64,000 nucleotides of DNA from assembly GCF_030644365.1 (NCBI RefSeq), contig NZ_CP130058.1:1116001-1180000 (forward strand), in the 5' to 3' direction. Shown here piece after piece: positions 36,290-45,492 of this stretch; positions within the stretch are counted from its first letter, which is position 1, and the number at the start of each line of letters is the position of its first letter. This DNA comes from Schaalia sp. HMT-172 (lineage in GTDB: Bacteria; Actinomycetota; Actinomycetes; Actinomycetales; Actinomycetaceae). The notes below the pieces were generated by a model. That model searched no databases, had not been told where the DNA came from, and saw only the letters and a program-made list of their open reading frames with translations. The position numbers were made by a program, and so were the translations under genes.

Positions 36290-36643
36290 ATGACCAGTGC
36301 TGATATCTCCCTGTTGTCCGCCGACGAGGTGTGCCGTCTGCTCGGCATTGAAGAACGCCGCCTCAAGCAGCTGATCCGCGATCGCGTCCTGATCGAGGCA
36401 CGCACGGCGCGCGGAGAGCGCGGGATCCCGCGCGAGGTGATCGTCAAGGGCGCCGACGGCTGGGAGCCCCTGCCGGTCCTTCAGGGAACGCTCACGCTCC
36501 TCGCGGATGACGGCTTCACGCCCGAGGAGGCCCTGGAGTGGCTCTACACGCTCCAGGATGAGCTGGGCGAGCGACCGATCGACGCGATGACGTCGGGGCG
36601 CCACCACCGGGTCAACCGCATCGCCTCGACCCTGGCCTTCTGA
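36290..36643 (+). CDS. Rv2175c-family DNA-binding protein
   Basis: A 117-residue protein of the actinobacterial Rv2175c family. An excisionase-like winged helix (LSADEVCRLLGIEERRLKQL) is followed by IPREVIVKGADGWEPLPVL and a helical C-terminal part (FTPEEALEWLYT). In mycobacteria the homologue binds DNA and loses binding when phosphorylated by PknL; here a PASTA kinase is divergently encoded next to it, so similar control is likely. Confidence 0.88.
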   Translation: MTSADISLLSADEVCRLLGIEERRLKQLIRDRVLIEARTARGERGIPREVIVKGADGWEPLPVLQGTLTLLADDGFTPEEALEWLYTLQDELGERPIDAMTSGRHHRVNRIASTLAF

Positions 36644-36650
36644 GCCGCGT

Positions 36651-36674
36651 TCCCGGCGCCTAAGCGCGCCGGGA
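36651..36674. terminator. Convergent hairpin at the end of Rv2175c-like and prenyl synthase genes
   Basis: Nine-bp stem TCCCGGCGC / GCGCCGGGA with a 6-nt loop that contains the minus-strand stop codon. Confidence 0.55.
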
Positions 36675-37763
36675 GGTGAGAATGTCGCACAGCTCGCGCA
36701 GCATGCCCGAGGCCTGCGGCGCGAATTGCGCGGCGTCGAGCGTGCGGTGGCCCTCCTCGACCAGGCGCGCGATTTCCTCTTCGTGGGCGCCCCGGCCGTT
36801 GCTGTGAACGATCTGCGTGGCTCGCGCGATCTGCTCCGGCGAGGCGGTGGCGACTCCGAGCACTTCGGTGAGAGCCTCGCGTTCGGCGGGGGAGGAGGCC
36901 GCCCAGGTCAGAGCAAGCAGCACGGTGCGCTTGCCCTCGCGCAGGTCGTCTCCCGCTGGCTTGCCGGTTACCTGGGGATCCCCGAAGACTCCGAGGTCGT
37001 CATCGCGCAGCTGGAAGGCCAGGCCCCACGGGGTGAGGACCTCCTCGAGGGTGTCGGCGAGCGCGGCTCCGGCCTCGACGCTGGCCGCCCCGCAGATCGC
37101 GCCCAGAATCGCCGGGTGGACGACCGAATAGTGGGCCGACTTGTGGAGGGCGACTTCGAGGGAGTCGCTCGTGCGCAGGGCATCCGAGCGCTGCGGGTCG
37201 AGGGGCGCCTGTTCGGCCGCAATATCCAGGTATTGGCCCAGCGCCACCTCCGCGTGCATGTCGGCGAAGCGTCGCGTGAACGCTTCGGCGCGTTCATCAC
37301 CGAGGCTCAGAGCCTGGCGGTCGGCCGCCGCGGCCGCCGCGGAAAAGAGGAAGTCGCCGACGAGGATTGCGCCGTGGCGGCCAAAGTCGGTCGATGAGCC
37401 GATCCACGATCGCCGGGCGTGGTGCTCGGCGAGGGTCCTGTGTGGCGTGGGCATGCCGCGGCGCTCGTTCGCGTTGTCGATGATGTCGTCGTGCACGAGG
37501 GCGCTGGCCTGGTACAGCTCCAGCGCGGCGCCCAGGTCGGGGATGTCCACCTCCTCGAGGGGGATGTGTGCCCCTAGGCAATACCCGACGTGCGCCATGA
37601 GGGCGCGGAAGCGCTTGCCACCGACGACGGAGGCGAGCACCGCCTCGGAGAACTCCTCGGAGCGGATGCCGGCGCCGGCGCGTGCGAGCAGACCCGCGAG
37701 ACTAGAGGCCGTGGCCTCGTCGATGCGGGGACGCAGCGCGGAGAAACTGTCGCTCAGACTCAT
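36660..37763 (-). CDS. Polyprenyl (geranylgeranyl-type) diphosphate synthase
   Basis: A 367-residue trans-prenyl synthase. The first aspartate-rich motif is HDDIIDN (91–97), and the second lies in FQLRDDDLGVFGD. VGGKRFR binds the diphosphate. The enzyme condenses isopentenyl diphosphate with allylic primers, making chains for quinones or carriers; chain length cannot be read reliably. dxr and ispG of the feeding pathway are in this window. The ATG follows TAGAGT by six bases (leaderless). Confidence 0.92.
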   Translation of the reverse strand: MSLSDSFSALRPRIDEATASSLAGLLARAGAGIRSEEFSEAVLASVVGGKRFRALMAHVGYCLGAHIPLEEVDIPDLGAALELYQASALVHDDIIDNANERRGMPTPHRTLAEHHARRSWIGSSTDFGRHGAILVGDFLFSAAAAAADRQALSLGDERAEAFTRRFADMHAEVALGQYLDIAAEQAPLDPQRSDALRTSDSLEVALHKSAHYSVVHPAILGAICGAASVEAGAALADTLEEVLTPWGLAFQLRDDDLGVFGDPQVTGKPAGDDLREGKRTVLLALTWAASSPAEREALTEVLGVATASPEQIARATQIVHSNGRGAHEEEIARLVEEGHRTLDAAQFAPQASGMLRELCDILTSRRA

Positions 37764-37769
37764 GTGCCC

Positions 37770-37775
37770 ACTCTA
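37770..37775 (-). promoter_or_regulatory. –10 box of leaderless prenyl synthase gene
   Basis: TAGAGT on the minus strand, six bases before the ATG at 37763. Confidence 0.5.
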
Positions 37776-37923
37776 ACGGACCGGGGCGTGAGCGCGCGGG
37801 GCGCAGGCGGGTCAGATTCACACCTACCGTCAGGAAAACTACGGGGCGAGGCACTAGACTGGCGCTGGTATGCCGATTTGCAATCGGCTCTGTTGTGCAT
37901 GCCCATCAACGAAAGGGACCCGT

Positions 37924-39390
37924 GTGAGTGCATCGCGCGCTTCGGCAAAGGACTCCGCGACGAACGAGGAAACCCCGGAGGTGAAGGCCCCCGCGAAGAA
38001 GACCACCCGCGCCAAGAAGGCGACGGCGTCTGCCGACGCGGCCTCGGCCCCCGAGGAGAAGAAGTCCGCCGCTAAGAAGCCCGCTGCCAAGAAGGCCCCC
38101 GCGAAGAAGGCTGCCGCCACGAAGACCAAGAAGAAGGCGACCGAGGCCGGCGTCGACAAGCCCGCCGCCAAGAAGCCGCGCGGGCGCAAGAAGAAGGACG
38201 CCGAGGCCGTCGAGGAGGTCGCGGTCGATCTGGAGGTCACCGAAGAGGAGGAATTGGAGCCTACCGGCGAGGATCTCGAGGATCCCGAACTCGATACTGA
38301 CGCTGAGGACGAGGCCGTGGCTGAGGTCGAGGAGGAGCCGGAGGAGGAAGACTCGAAGGTGAGCGAGGGCGCCGCACTGCGCGAGCGCACGAACACCGGC
38401 ATCCATGTGAAGGGTGGATTCGTCGTCTCCGATTCCGACGAAACGGACGAGCCCGTCCAGCAGGTCACCGTCGCCGGCGCGACCGCCGATCCCGTCAAGG
38501 ACTACCTCAAACAGATCGGTAAGGTCTCCCTGCTGAACGCCGAGCAGGAAGTCGACCTGGCCCGCCGCATCGAGGCCGGCCTGTACGCCGAGTTCAAGCT
38601 GAAGAACCAGGCTGATGAGATGACCAGCCGCGAGCGCCGCGAGCTGCACTTCCTCGCCCAGGACGGCCAGCAGGCGAAGAACCACCTGCTCGAGGCCAAC
38701 CTGCGTCTGGTTGTGTCCCTGGCCAAGCGCTACACCGGGCGCGGCATGCAGTTCCTGGACCTGATCCAGGAGGGTAATCTCGGTCTGATCCGTGCGGTCG
38801 AAAAGTTCGACTACACGAAGGGCTACAAGTTTTCCACCTACGCCACGTGGTGGATTCGTCAGGCAATCACCCGCGCGATGGCCGATCAGGCGCGCACGAT
38901 CCGCATCCCCGTGCACATGGTTGAGGTCATCAACAAGCTGGCGCGCGTCCAGCGCCAGATGTTGCAGGACCTGGGCCGCGAACCTACCCCCGAGGAGCTC
39001 GCTAAGGAGCTCGACATGACCGCTGAGAAGGTCGTCGAGGTCCAGAAGTACGGGCGCGAGCCCATCTCGCTGCACACGCCCCTGGGCGAGGACGGCGACT
39101 CCGAGTTCGGTGATCTCATCGAGGACTCGGAGGCCATCGTGCCCGCCGACGCCGTGTCCTTCACGCTCCTGCAGGAACAGCTCCACCACGTGCTCGACAC
39201 GCTGTCGGAGCGAGAGGCTGGCGTCGTGTCGATGCGCTTTGGCCTGGGCGATGGGCAGCCTAAGACGCTGGACGAGATCGGTAAGGTCTACGGCGTGACG
39301 CGCGAGCGCATCCGCCAGATCGAATCTAAGACGATGTCGAAGCTGCGCCACCCCTCGCGTTCGCAGGTGCTGCGCGACTACCTCGACTGA
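37924..39390 (+). CDS. sigA: Principal RNA polymerase sigma factor (SigA/RpoD)
   Basis: A 488-residue sigma-70 group 1 factor. The N-terminal 160 residues are Lys/Ala- then Glu/Asp-rich low complexity, as in actinobacterial HrdB/SigA. Region 1.2 begins [17 protein letters not shown]. Region 2 has [20 protein letters not shown] and [15 protein letters not shown]. Region 4.2 has [22 protein letters not shown] 37924 has AAAGGGA upstream; an earlier in-frame ATG (37870) is less supported. A TAGACT –10-like box lies at 37855–37860. A strong terminator follows. Confidence 0.96.
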   Translation: MSASRASAKDSATNEETPEVKAPAKKTTRAKKATASADAASAPEEKKSAAKKPAAKKAPAKKAAATKTKKKATEAGVDKPAAKKPRGRKKKDAEAVEEVAVDLEVTEEEELEPTGEDLEDPELDTDAEDEAVAEVEEEPEEEDSKVSEGAALRERTNTGIHVKGGFVVSDSDETDEPVQQVTVAGATADPVKDYLKQIGKVSLLNAEQEVDLARRIEAGLYAEFKLKNQADEMTSRERRELHFLAQDGQQAKNHLLEANLRLVVSLAKRYTGRGMQFLDLIQEGNLGLIRAVEKFDYTKGYKFSTYATWWIRQAITRAMADQARTIRIPVHMVEVINKLARVQRQMLQDLGREPTPEELAKELDMTAEKVVEVQKYGREPISLHTPLGEDGDSEFGDLIEDSEAIVPADAVSFTLLQEQLHHVLDTLSEREAGVVSMRFGLGDGQPKTLDEIGKVYGVTRERIRQIESKTMSKLRHPSRSQVLRDYLD

Positions 39391-39405
39391 CGCCGCTGGC
39401 GTTGC

Positions 39406-39444
39406 TTGACGGGGCCGGGAACACGATGTTCCCGGCCCCGTCAA
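39406..39444 (+). terminator. Terminator after sigA
   Basis: Perfect 18-bp stem beginning TTGACGGGGCCGGGAACA with a 3-nt loop, 15 nt after the stop codon. Confidence 0.85.
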
Positions 39445-39514
39445 CATTGTCACAAAGCGGTCAGGATCGGGTGCCTTTGTCGCTTTTGAGGGGCGGGTAG
39501 GGCAGGATGAAGAC

Positions 39515-39907
39515 ATGCTTGAGGGTGCAATGATTCTTGTCCTGACCGTCGTCCTGGTTCTCGTTGTCGCGACCGGAGTCGTGGCCGTGCTGGCGCTCTC
39601 GCGACGCAGCGCGGACGACTGGAAGGGCGTCATCAAGCGTGAGGGTGAGGAGATCCGGGAGGACGTGAAGACTCACTCGTTGCCTAAGCGCGCCTCCTCC
39701 TCCGACGATGGGCCCGTCGTGCCCCGAACCGCCTCCCTGCAGTCCCTCCTGCAGTCCGCCGATTCCTCGAACGCCTACTTCGACGCTGATCGGCTTCCGG
39801 GTATCGACCGCCTCGAGAACGTGACTGAGCGCGTCAGTGGCCGCTTCGAGCGCGGCCGCAAGGGAAGCGCTGAGGCCGCCCGCTCGGACGGGCCCGCGCG
39901 GTCGTGA
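39515..39907 (+). CDS. Unrecognised small membrane-anchored protein
   Basis: A 130-residue protein of unknown family. One strong N-terminal membrane helix (about 6–28, ILVLTVVLVLVVATGVVAVL) is followed by a hydrophilic, charged tail with SADDWKGVIKREGEEIRED and an Arg/Ser-rich end. No Lys/Arg precedes the helix, while an RR pair follows it, favouring a cytoplasmic tail. AGGA lies seven bases before ATG 39515. It stands 48 nt before the ftsY start and could share its region, but ftsY has its own promoter. Confidence 0.65.
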   Translation: MLEGAMILVLTVVLVLVVATGVVAVLALSRRSADDWKGVIKREGEEIREDVKTHSLPKRASSSDDGPVVPRTASLQSLLQSADSSNAYFDADRLPGIDRLENVTERVSGRFERGRKGSAEAARSDGPARS

Positions 39908-39930
39908 CGGTTCTCGCGTTGTCCTAGCGA

Positions 39931-39964
39931 TGCGTCCATGGGAGATAATGTCCCCATGGACGCA
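39931..39964. promoter_or_regulatory. Perfect 12-bp inverted repeat around the ftsY –10 box and start codon
   Basis: TGCGTCCATGGG (39931–39942) and CCCATGGACGCA (39953–39964) are exact complements separated by ten bases. The spacer holds most of the –10 box GATAAT (39944–39949), and the right arm contains the ftsY ATG (39956–39958). It could be an operator that blocks the promoter or an RNA-level element. Confidence 0.6.
39944..39949 (+). promoter_or_regulatory. –10 box of leaderless ftsY
   Basis: GATAAT, five of six to the consensus, six bases before ATG 39956. Confidence 0.55.
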
Positions 39965-41179
39965 TTTGTTTCACTCTTTCAATCGCCGTGGGCGGTCGTC
40001 GTCGCACTGGTGGTCACCGTACTGATCGGCGTTGCCATCCGCCTCGCCGTGAGCGCCCGGCACCGCCGCAGCGACGACGTGACCGCGCGGCTCGACACCC
40101 CGGCGCCCGTGGGCGCCGACACGCCAGAACCAACCGAATCCGACGAAGACGGGGGAGACGAACCACGCGCAGGTCCCGAGGTCGCCGAGGAAACCGAGTC
40201 GGCCGTCGGGGAACAGCCTGCCGCTTCCGTCGAACGCCCCGAACCCGTGCGCGGGCGCATGGAGCGTCTGCGCGAGCGCCTCGCCTCCTCCGGTTCCCTG
40301 GGCCGCGCCATCCTTGGCGTGCTCAGCCGCGGCCAGCTCAGCGCGGCCGACTGGGAGGAAATCGAGGAATCCCTGCTCATCGCGGATCTTGGCCTGGAGG
40401 CCACGGACTCTCTCATGGAGGCGCTCAAGCGCCGCGTCGCCGTCGAGTCCACGACTAACGAGGCGCGCATCCGCGAGATCCTGCGCGAGGAGCTCCTGGC
40501 CCTCGTCGACCCCGACATGGATCGCTCCCTGAACCTGACCCGCCCGGAGGTAGACGGTGCCGCGAGGCCCGCCGTTGTCCTCATGGTGGGCGTCAATGGC
40601 ACCGGCAAGACCACGACCGTTGGTAAGCTCGCCCGCATCCTCGTCGCGGAGGACAAGTCCGTCCTCCTGGGCGCCGCCGACACCTTCCGCGCGGCCGCCG
40701 CCGACCAGCTGGCCACCTGGGGCGAGCGCGTGGGCGTCGATGTCGTGCGCTCCGACCGCGAGGGCGCCGACCCGGCATCCGTCGCCTTCGAGGCCGTGCG
40801 TGAGGGAATCTCGCGCGATGTGGACGTCGTCCTCGTCGATACCGCGGGCCGCCTGCAGAACAAGTCGACCCTGATGGACGAGCTCGGCAAGATCAAGCGC
40901 GTCATGGAAAAGCAGGTGCCCGTCTCCGAGGTCCTCCTCGTCCTGGACGCCACCACCGGCCAGAACGGCATGAAGCAGGCCGAGGTCTTCGCGGAGGCGA
41001 CCGGGGTGACCGGCATCGTTTTGACGAAGCTCGACGGCTCCGCCAAGGGCGGCATCGTCGTCTCGGTCCAGCGTGCCCTCGGCGTGCCCGTCAAGTTCGT
41101 CGGCCTCGGCGAGGGAGCGGACGATCTCGCCCCCTTCGACCCCGCGGGCTTTGTCGACGCCATCGTGGGCAGGGCCTAG
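39956..41179 (+). CDS. ftsY: Signal recognition particle receptor FtsY
   Basis: A 407-residue SRP receptor. A hydrophobic segment near the N-terminus (about 9–32) is followed by an acidic region (about 45–95), both helping membrane attachment. The NG GTPase domain has GVNGTGKTTTVGKLA (G1), VDTAGRLQNKSTLMDEL (G3) and LTKLDGSAKGG (G4 region). It docks ribosome–SRP complexes at the translocon. ffh follows. ATG 39956 was chosen because of the –10 spacing; ATG 39938 lies inside the left arm of the inverted repeat. Confidence 0.95.
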   Translation: MDAFVSLFQSPWAVVVALVVTVLIGVAIRLAVSARHRRSDDVTARLDTPAPVGADTPEPTESDEDGGDEPRAGPEVAEETESAVGEQPAASVERPEPVRGRMERLRERLASSGSLGRAILGVLSRGQLSAADWEEIEESLLIADLGLEATDSLMEALKRRVAVESTTNEARIREILREELLALVDPDMDRSLNLTRPEVDGAARPAVVLMVGVNGTGKTTTVGKLARILVAEDKSVLLGAADTFRAAAADQLATWGERVGVDVVRSDREGADPASVAFEAVREGISRDVDVVLVDTAGRLQNKSTLMDELGKIKRVMEKQVPVSEVLLVLDATTGQNGMKQAEVFAEATGVTGIVLTKLDGSAKGGIVVSVQRALGVPVKFVGLGEGADDLAPFDPAGFVDAIVGRA

Positions 41180-41205
41180 CCTCGCGCTCACGCCCACCTC
41201 ACCCT

Positions 41206-41241
41206 CCTCGGCCCCGGTCAGACATACGACCGGGGCCGAGG
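41206..41241 (+). terminator. Terminator between ftsY and ffh
   Basis: Perfect 14-bp stem CCTCGGCCCCGGTC with its complement and an 8-nt loop. It indicates that ftsY and ffh are separate transcripts. Confidence 0.75.
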
Positions 41242-41286
41242 TGCGCTAACCTGGCCTAGTACTGTCGCCATCTTGGGAGAGAACAC

Positions 41287-42864
41287 GTGTTTGGAAACCT
41301 GTCAGATCGCCTGACCCAATCCTTCCGCACCCTGCGCAGCCGCGGGGTCCTGACCGAGTCGGACGTCGATCAGGCGATTTCCGACATCCGTCGCGCCCTC
41401 ATCGACGCGGACGTCGCGCTCCCCGTCGTTCGCCAGTTCACCACCCAGGTGCGCGAGAAGGCCTACGGCGCGGCGCGCTCGAAGGCCCTCAACCCCGGCC
41501 AGCAGGTTGTCTCTATCGTCCACGAGGAGCTCGTGGAGATCCTGGGTGGCGCGACGCGCGAGCTCGCCTTCGCCGAGTCCGGTCCCACCGTCTTCATGCT
41601 CGCTGGCCTCCAGGGCGCCGGTAAGACGACGCTCGCCGGAAAGCTGGGTAAGTGGCTGCGTGAGGAAGGCAAGACCGTCCTCCTCGTCGCATCCGACCTC
41701 CAGCGCCCCAACGCCGTCCAGCAGCTTCAGGTCGTCGGTGAACGCGCCGGCGTGAAGGTGTGGGCACCCGAGCCGGGCAACGGCGTGGGCAACCCGGTCG
41801 AGGTCGCGAGAAGCGGCGTCGAGTTCGCCCGCCAGAGCGGCATCAACGTCGTCATCGTCGACACCGCCGGCCGCCTGGGCGTCGACCAGGAGATGATGGA
41901 CCAGGCGATCGCGATCCGCGACGCGGTGCGCCCCCACGAAATCATGTTCGTCCTGGACGCCATGGTCGGTCAGGACGCGGTCACCACCTCCACGGCCTTC
42001 CGTGACGGCGTCGGCTTCACCGGCGTCGTCCTGTCCAAGCTCGATGGCGACGCGCGAGGCGGCGCGGCCCTGTCCGTGCGCGGCGTGACCGGCGCGCCTA
42101 TCCTCTTTGCCTCCACCGGCGAGGGCCTCGACGATTTCGAGCGATTCCACCCGGATCGTATGGCCGGGCGCATCCTCGACATGGGCGACATCCTCACCCT
42201 CATCGAGCAGGCCGAAAAGAAGATGGACGCGGAGGAGGCCGAAAAGGTCGCTTCCAAGGCCCTGGCTGGCCAGCTGACCCTCGCCGACTTCCTGAGCCAG
42301 CTCCAGCAGATCAAGAAGCTCGGCTCGATGAAGAAGATGCTCGGCATGATCCCGGGCGCCGCGCAGCTGCGAGACCAGATCGAGAACTTCGACGAGCGTG
42401 AGGTCGACCGCGTCGAGGCCATCGTCCGTTCGATGACCCCCGCGGAGCGCGAGGACGTGTCCATCCTCAACGGCTCCCGCCGCGCGCGCATCGCCCGCGG
42501 TTCGGGTACGACCGTCGCCGAGGTGAACCAGCTCGTTCAGCGTTTCGAGGCGGCCCGCGAGATGATGGGTCAGATGGGTCAGATGGGCGGGGGAATGCCT
42601 GGAATGGGCGCCATGCCCGGACGCGGCGGCAAGGCCAAGCAGAAGGCGAACGCCCGCAAGGCTCAGGCCCAGCGCGCCCGCATGAAGAAGAAGGCGCGTT
42701 CGGGCAATCCCGCCAAGCGCCGCCAGCAGGAGCTCGAAGCCATGCTGCCCCCGTCCGAGCGCAGCGCCCCGCAGGGCTCCTCCTTCGGTGCTCCGGCCCC
42801 CGCTCCGCGTCCGACGATCGATGATCTGCCCGACGACGTCAAGCGCATGCTCGGACAGCTCTGA
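41287..42864 (+). CDS. ffh: Signal recognition particle protein Ffh (SRP54)
   Basis: A 525-residue SRP GTPase. The NG domain has GLQGAGKTTLAGKL (G1), VDTAGRLGVDQEMM (G3) and LSKLDGDARGG (G4 region). The C-terminal M domain includes LGSMKKMLGMIPGA, the RRARIARGSGTTVAEVN RNA-binding helix and a Met/Gly-rich tail. A Lys/Arg-rich end follows. It binds signal sequences and 4.5S RNA. The GTG start has GGGAGAG upstream. No SRP RNA gene was seen in the window. Confidence 0.96.
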   Translation: MFGNLSDRLTQSFRTLRSRGVLTESDVDQAISDIRRALIDADVALPVVRQFTTQVREKAYGAARSKALNPGQQVVSIVHEELVEILGGATRELAFAESGPTVFMLAGLQGAGKTTLAGKLGKWLREEGKTVLLVASDLQRPNAVQQLQVVGERAGVKVWAPEPGNGVGNPVEVARSGVEFARQSGINVVIVDTAGRLGVDQEMMDQAIAIRDAVRPHEIMFVLDAMVGQDAVTTSTAFRDGVGFTGVVLSKLDGDARGGAALSVRGVTGAPILFASTGEGLDDFERFHPDRMAGRILDMGDILTLIEQAEKKMDAEEAEKVASKALAGQLTLADFLSQLQQIKKLGSMKKMLGMIPGAAQLRDQIENFDEREVDRVEAIVRSMTPAEREDVSILNGSRRARIARGSGTTVAEVNQLVQRFEAAREMMGQMGQMGGGMPGMGAMPGRGGKAKQKANARKAQAQRARMKKKARSGNPAKRRQQELEAMLPPSERSAPQGSSFGAPAPAPRPTIDDLPDDVKRMLGQL

Positions 42865-42868
42865 TCCG

Positions 42869-43975
42869 ATGATCCTTACCGGCGTCGGCCTGTGGGCCCA
42901 GGACGCGGCCGCTCGCCCGCGGTGGGTGAGCGGCACGTGGTCGCTCGAGGGCGGGACAATTCGCCGCGTGAGCGAAGACGAGCGCCCCCGCGCACGTCAC
43001 GCGGGATTCATCCTGCCGGGCCTGGTCGACGCCCACTGTCACATCGGCTATTCAAAGACCGGCGCCGTTGACGCCGACGAGATGGCACGCCAGGCGGCGC
43101 TCACGCTCGCCAGTGGCGTAACGCTCGTGCGCGACTGCGGGGTGCCCGTTGACAACTCGGGCGTGCAGGCGCTGGCTGGCCCCCGCCTCATCCGTTGCGG
43201 GCGACACGTCGCCCGCCCCAAGCGCTACATGCGCGACTTGCCCATCGACGTCCACGACCAGTCGGAGCTGCCGGGGGTCCTGACATCCATGGCGGAGAGC
43301 TCCGACGGGTGGGTCAAGATCGTCGGCGACTGGATCGACCGCTCGGCCGGCGCCGACGCCGATCTCATGCCCCTGTGGGACCCGTCGGTGCTCGTCGACG
43401 CCGTCGCAGCCGTTCACGAGGCCGGGGCGCGCATCGCGGTCCACGCCTTCTCTCACCGGGTCATCGACTCTCTCATCGAGGCCGGAGTCGACGACATTGA
43501 ACACGGCACCGGTATCGATCGCGATCAGGCCAGCGAGATCGCTGCTCGCGGCATCGCGGTGACGCCGACACTGCGCCAGGTCGAGCTCTTCGCCGACTTC
43601 GCCGAGCAAGCCGGCTCGAAATACCCCGTCTACGCCGCCACCATGCGCGCCATGTTCGAGGAGCGGCGCGACCACTTCCAGATGCTCATCGACTCCGGGG
43701 TGCTGCTGCTGCAGGGCACGGATTCGGGCGGCTACCAGCAGCACGGCTCTATCGCGGGTGAGCTGGCCCTGTGGTCGAGCTGGGGCGCCAGCGCTCAGCT
43801 CATCATCGACGCCTCCACCTGGGTGAGCCAGCGCTACCTGGGGCGCCCCGGCCTCGTCGAGGGAGGAGAGGGCGACCTCATCGTGCTCGATGAGGATCCG
43901 CGCATCGATCCGGTGGCCCTCGCGCGTCCCAGCGCCGTGTACGTCGGGGGAGAGCGTGCGTGGGTGCGCCCGTAA
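42869..43975 (+). CDS. Amidohydrolase, imidazolonepropionase-like
   Basis: A 368-residue metal-dependent hydrolase. The HxH metal motif is in LVDAHCHIGYS, and further ligands lie in WVKIVGDW (Lys region), VHAFSH, DIEHGTG and LLQGTDSGG. The C-terminal beta-sandwich part ends GDLIVLDEDPRIDPVALARP. The substrate is unknown; such enzymes open cyclic amides or hydrolyse peptides. It begins four nt after the ffh stop, so it is probably co-transcribed. Confidence 0.87.
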   Translation: MILTGVGLWAQDAAARPRWVSGTWSLEGGTIRRVSEDERPRARHAGFILPGLVDAHCHIGYSKTGAVDADEMARQAALTLASGVTLVRDCGVPVDNSGVQALAGPRLIRCGRHVARPKRYMRDLPIDVHDQSELPGVLTSMAESSDGWVKIVGDWIDRSAGADADLMPLWDPSVLVDAVAAVHEAGARIAVHAFSHRVIDSLIEAGVDDIEHGTGIDRDQASEIAARGIAVTPTLRQVELFADFAEQAGSKYPVYAATMRAMFEERRDHFQMLIDSGVLLLQGTDSGGYQQHGSIAGELALWSSWGASAQLIIDASTWVSQRYLGRPGLVEGGEGDLIVLDEDPRIDPVALARPSAVYVGGERAWVRP

Positions 43976-44057
43976 GCGCGGCCTCGACGTGATCGATTTA
44001 ACCGCGCCGCTGCGGTGGGCTCGGGGGCCCCATGTGGGAATCCGTCCTGGAATGTGG

Positions 44058-44063
44058 CATAAT
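44058..44063 (+). promoter_or_regulatory. Putative –10 box of the rpsP operon
   Basis: CATAAT lies 132 nt before the rpsP GTG in the 219-bp gap. It would give a leader of about 125 nt that could carry regulation. No clear –35 is seen. Confidence 0.4.
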
Positions 44064-44194
44064 CGCTAGCTGTACCCGGCGATTCGTAGACCCTCTCACT
44101 GCGTGTCGCCGTGTCCCGGTCCGATGCGACCCCTGTGTTTCCCACCTTGGGACGCAAAGGTCCACCCCAATTCTGAAATGGAGAGACCACACAA

Positions 44195-44647
44195 GTGGCA
44201 GTTCGAATTCGCCTGAAGCGCGTGGGTAAGATCCACGCCGCCCAGTACCGCGTCGTCGTCGTCGATTCCCGCAAGAAGCGTGACGGCCGCGTCATCGAAG
44301 AGGTCGGCTACTACGATCCTCAGCCCAACCCGTCGATCATCCGCATCGACTCTGAGCGCGCCCAGTACTGGCTCGGCGTCGGCGCTCAGCCCTCCGACCA
44401 GGTCCGCAACCTGCTGGTCCTGACCGGTGACATCGCTAAGTTCAACGGCAAGGCCGACGCGGTTTCCCGCGTCAAGGTCTCCGAGAACGACAAGGCCGCC
44501 CAGGCCGAGCAGGCCGTCAAGGACGCCGAGGCTGCGGCCGAGAAGTCCAAGGCCGCCGCCTCCGCGAAGAAGGCCGAGGAAGAGGCCGCTGCTGCCGCCG
44601 CCGAGGCCGAGAAGGCTTCCGAAGAAGCCGCCGGAGAGGATGCCTGA
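44195..44647 (+). CDS. rpsP: 30S ribosomal protein S16
   Basis: A 150-residue S16. [20 protein letters not shown] and [22 protein letters not shown] are the universal N-terminal block. After about residue 105 a long Ala/Glu/Lys-rich tail follows, an extension common in actinobacterial S16. The GTG start has GGAGAG upstream. It heads rpsP–khpA. Confidence 0.97.
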   Translation: MAVRIRLKRVGKIHAAQYRVVVVDSRKKRDGRVIEEVGYYDPQPNPSIIRIDSERAQYWLGVGAQPSDQVRNLLVLTGDIAKFNGKADAVSRVKVSENDKAAQAEQAVKDAEAAAEKSKAAASAKKAEEEAAAAAAEAEKASEEAAGEDA

Positions 44648-44649
44648 GC

Positions 44650-44889
44650 ATGCTCGCCGACGCGTTGGAGCACCTGGTCAGCGGCATCGTTGACCACCCC
44701 GAAGATGTCGAGGTGACCCCCCGTTCGATGCGACGCGGTCAGCTCCTGGAGGTTCGCGTGAACCCCGAGGATCTGGGTCGAGTCATCGGGCGCGGCGGTC
44801 GGACGGCTCGCGCGCTGCGCACCGTCATGGGTGCGCTGTCGACGCGTGGCACCGTCCGAGTCGACGTCGTCGACACGGATCGCGAGTAA
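44650..44889 (+). CDS. khpA: KH-domain RNA-binding protein KhpA
   Basis: A 79-residue single KH domain with the GXXG loop in GRVIGRGGRTARALRTV. It binds RNA and, with KhpB in other bacteria, influences cell elongation. It starts two nt after rpsP. The order rpsP–khpA–rimM–trmD is widely conserved. Confidence 0.94.
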   Translation: MLADALEHLVSGIVDHPEDVEVTPRSMRRGQLLEVRVNPEDLGRVIGRGGRTARALRTVMGALSTRGTVRVDVVDTDRE

Positions 44890-44904
44890 GACTCGCACAT
44901 GTCT

Positions 44905-44935
44905 CGAAGGGGTCCGGCAATGCCGGGCCCCTTCG
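44905..44935 (+). terminator. Hairpin between khpA and rimM
   Basis: Arms CGAAGGGGTCCGGCA and TGCCGGGCCCCTTCG pair over 15 positions with one wobble and only one base between them, so the top must open. Sequence TTGTA follows. It may separate rpsP–khpA from rimM–trmD. Confidence 0.6.
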
Positions 44936-44978
44936 TTGTATCCTTCGGACAGATCCCCGTTCATGATGAGGAGAACTC

Positions 44979-45491
44979 ATGCAGCTCACAGCCGCTATCG
45001 TCGGCCCGGCCCACGGCCTGCGCGGCGAGGTCATTCTCGACGTGCGCAGCGACGACCCTGATGTTCTCGCCCCCGGGGCGTGCCTGGAGGTCGCGGGGCG
45101 TGACCTGGCGCTGACCGTTCGTGCCGTGCGCACGCATAAGGACCGCGTGCTCGCATCCTTCGAGGAATGCACCTCGCGTGAGGATGCCGAGGCGCTGCGT
45201 GGCGCCCGCTTGCTCGTCGAGGAGCACGAGGAGGAGGATGCCTGGTACCCCCACCAGCTGACAGGGCTTGAGGCCCGCACGCCCGCGGGCGAGGTTCTCG
45301 GCACCGTGAGTGGCCTGACCCCCGGCACCGCCCAGGACCTCCTGCTCGTGGCGACCCCGAACGGGCGCGTCATGGTGCCCTTCGTGAGCGCCCTTGTGCC
45401 CACGGTCGACGTCGAAGGCGGCCTCGTCGTCATCGACGCGCCCCCGGGTCTCTTCGACGACCAGGCCGTCTCCGAGCGGGACGGGAAGTAG
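44979..45491 (+). CDS. rimM: 16S rRNA processing/ribosome maturation factor RimM
   Basis: A 170-residue factor. The N-terminal domain begins LTAAIVGPAHGLRGEVIL, and the PRC-barrel domain contains EDAWYPHQLTGLEARTP and VPFVSALVPTVDVEGG. It binds S19 and helps 30S head assembly. ATG 44979 follows GAGGAG. trmD starts one nt after its stop. Confidence 0.95.
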   Translation: MQLTAAIVGPAHGLRGEVILDVRSDDPDVLAPGACLEVAGRDLALTVRAVRTHKDRVLASFEECTSREDAEALRGARLLVEEHEEEDAWYPHQLTGLEARTPAGEVLGTVSGLTPGTAQDLLLVATPNGRVMVPFVSALVPTVDVEGGLVVIDAPPGLFDDQAVSERDGK

Positions 45492-45492
45492 C

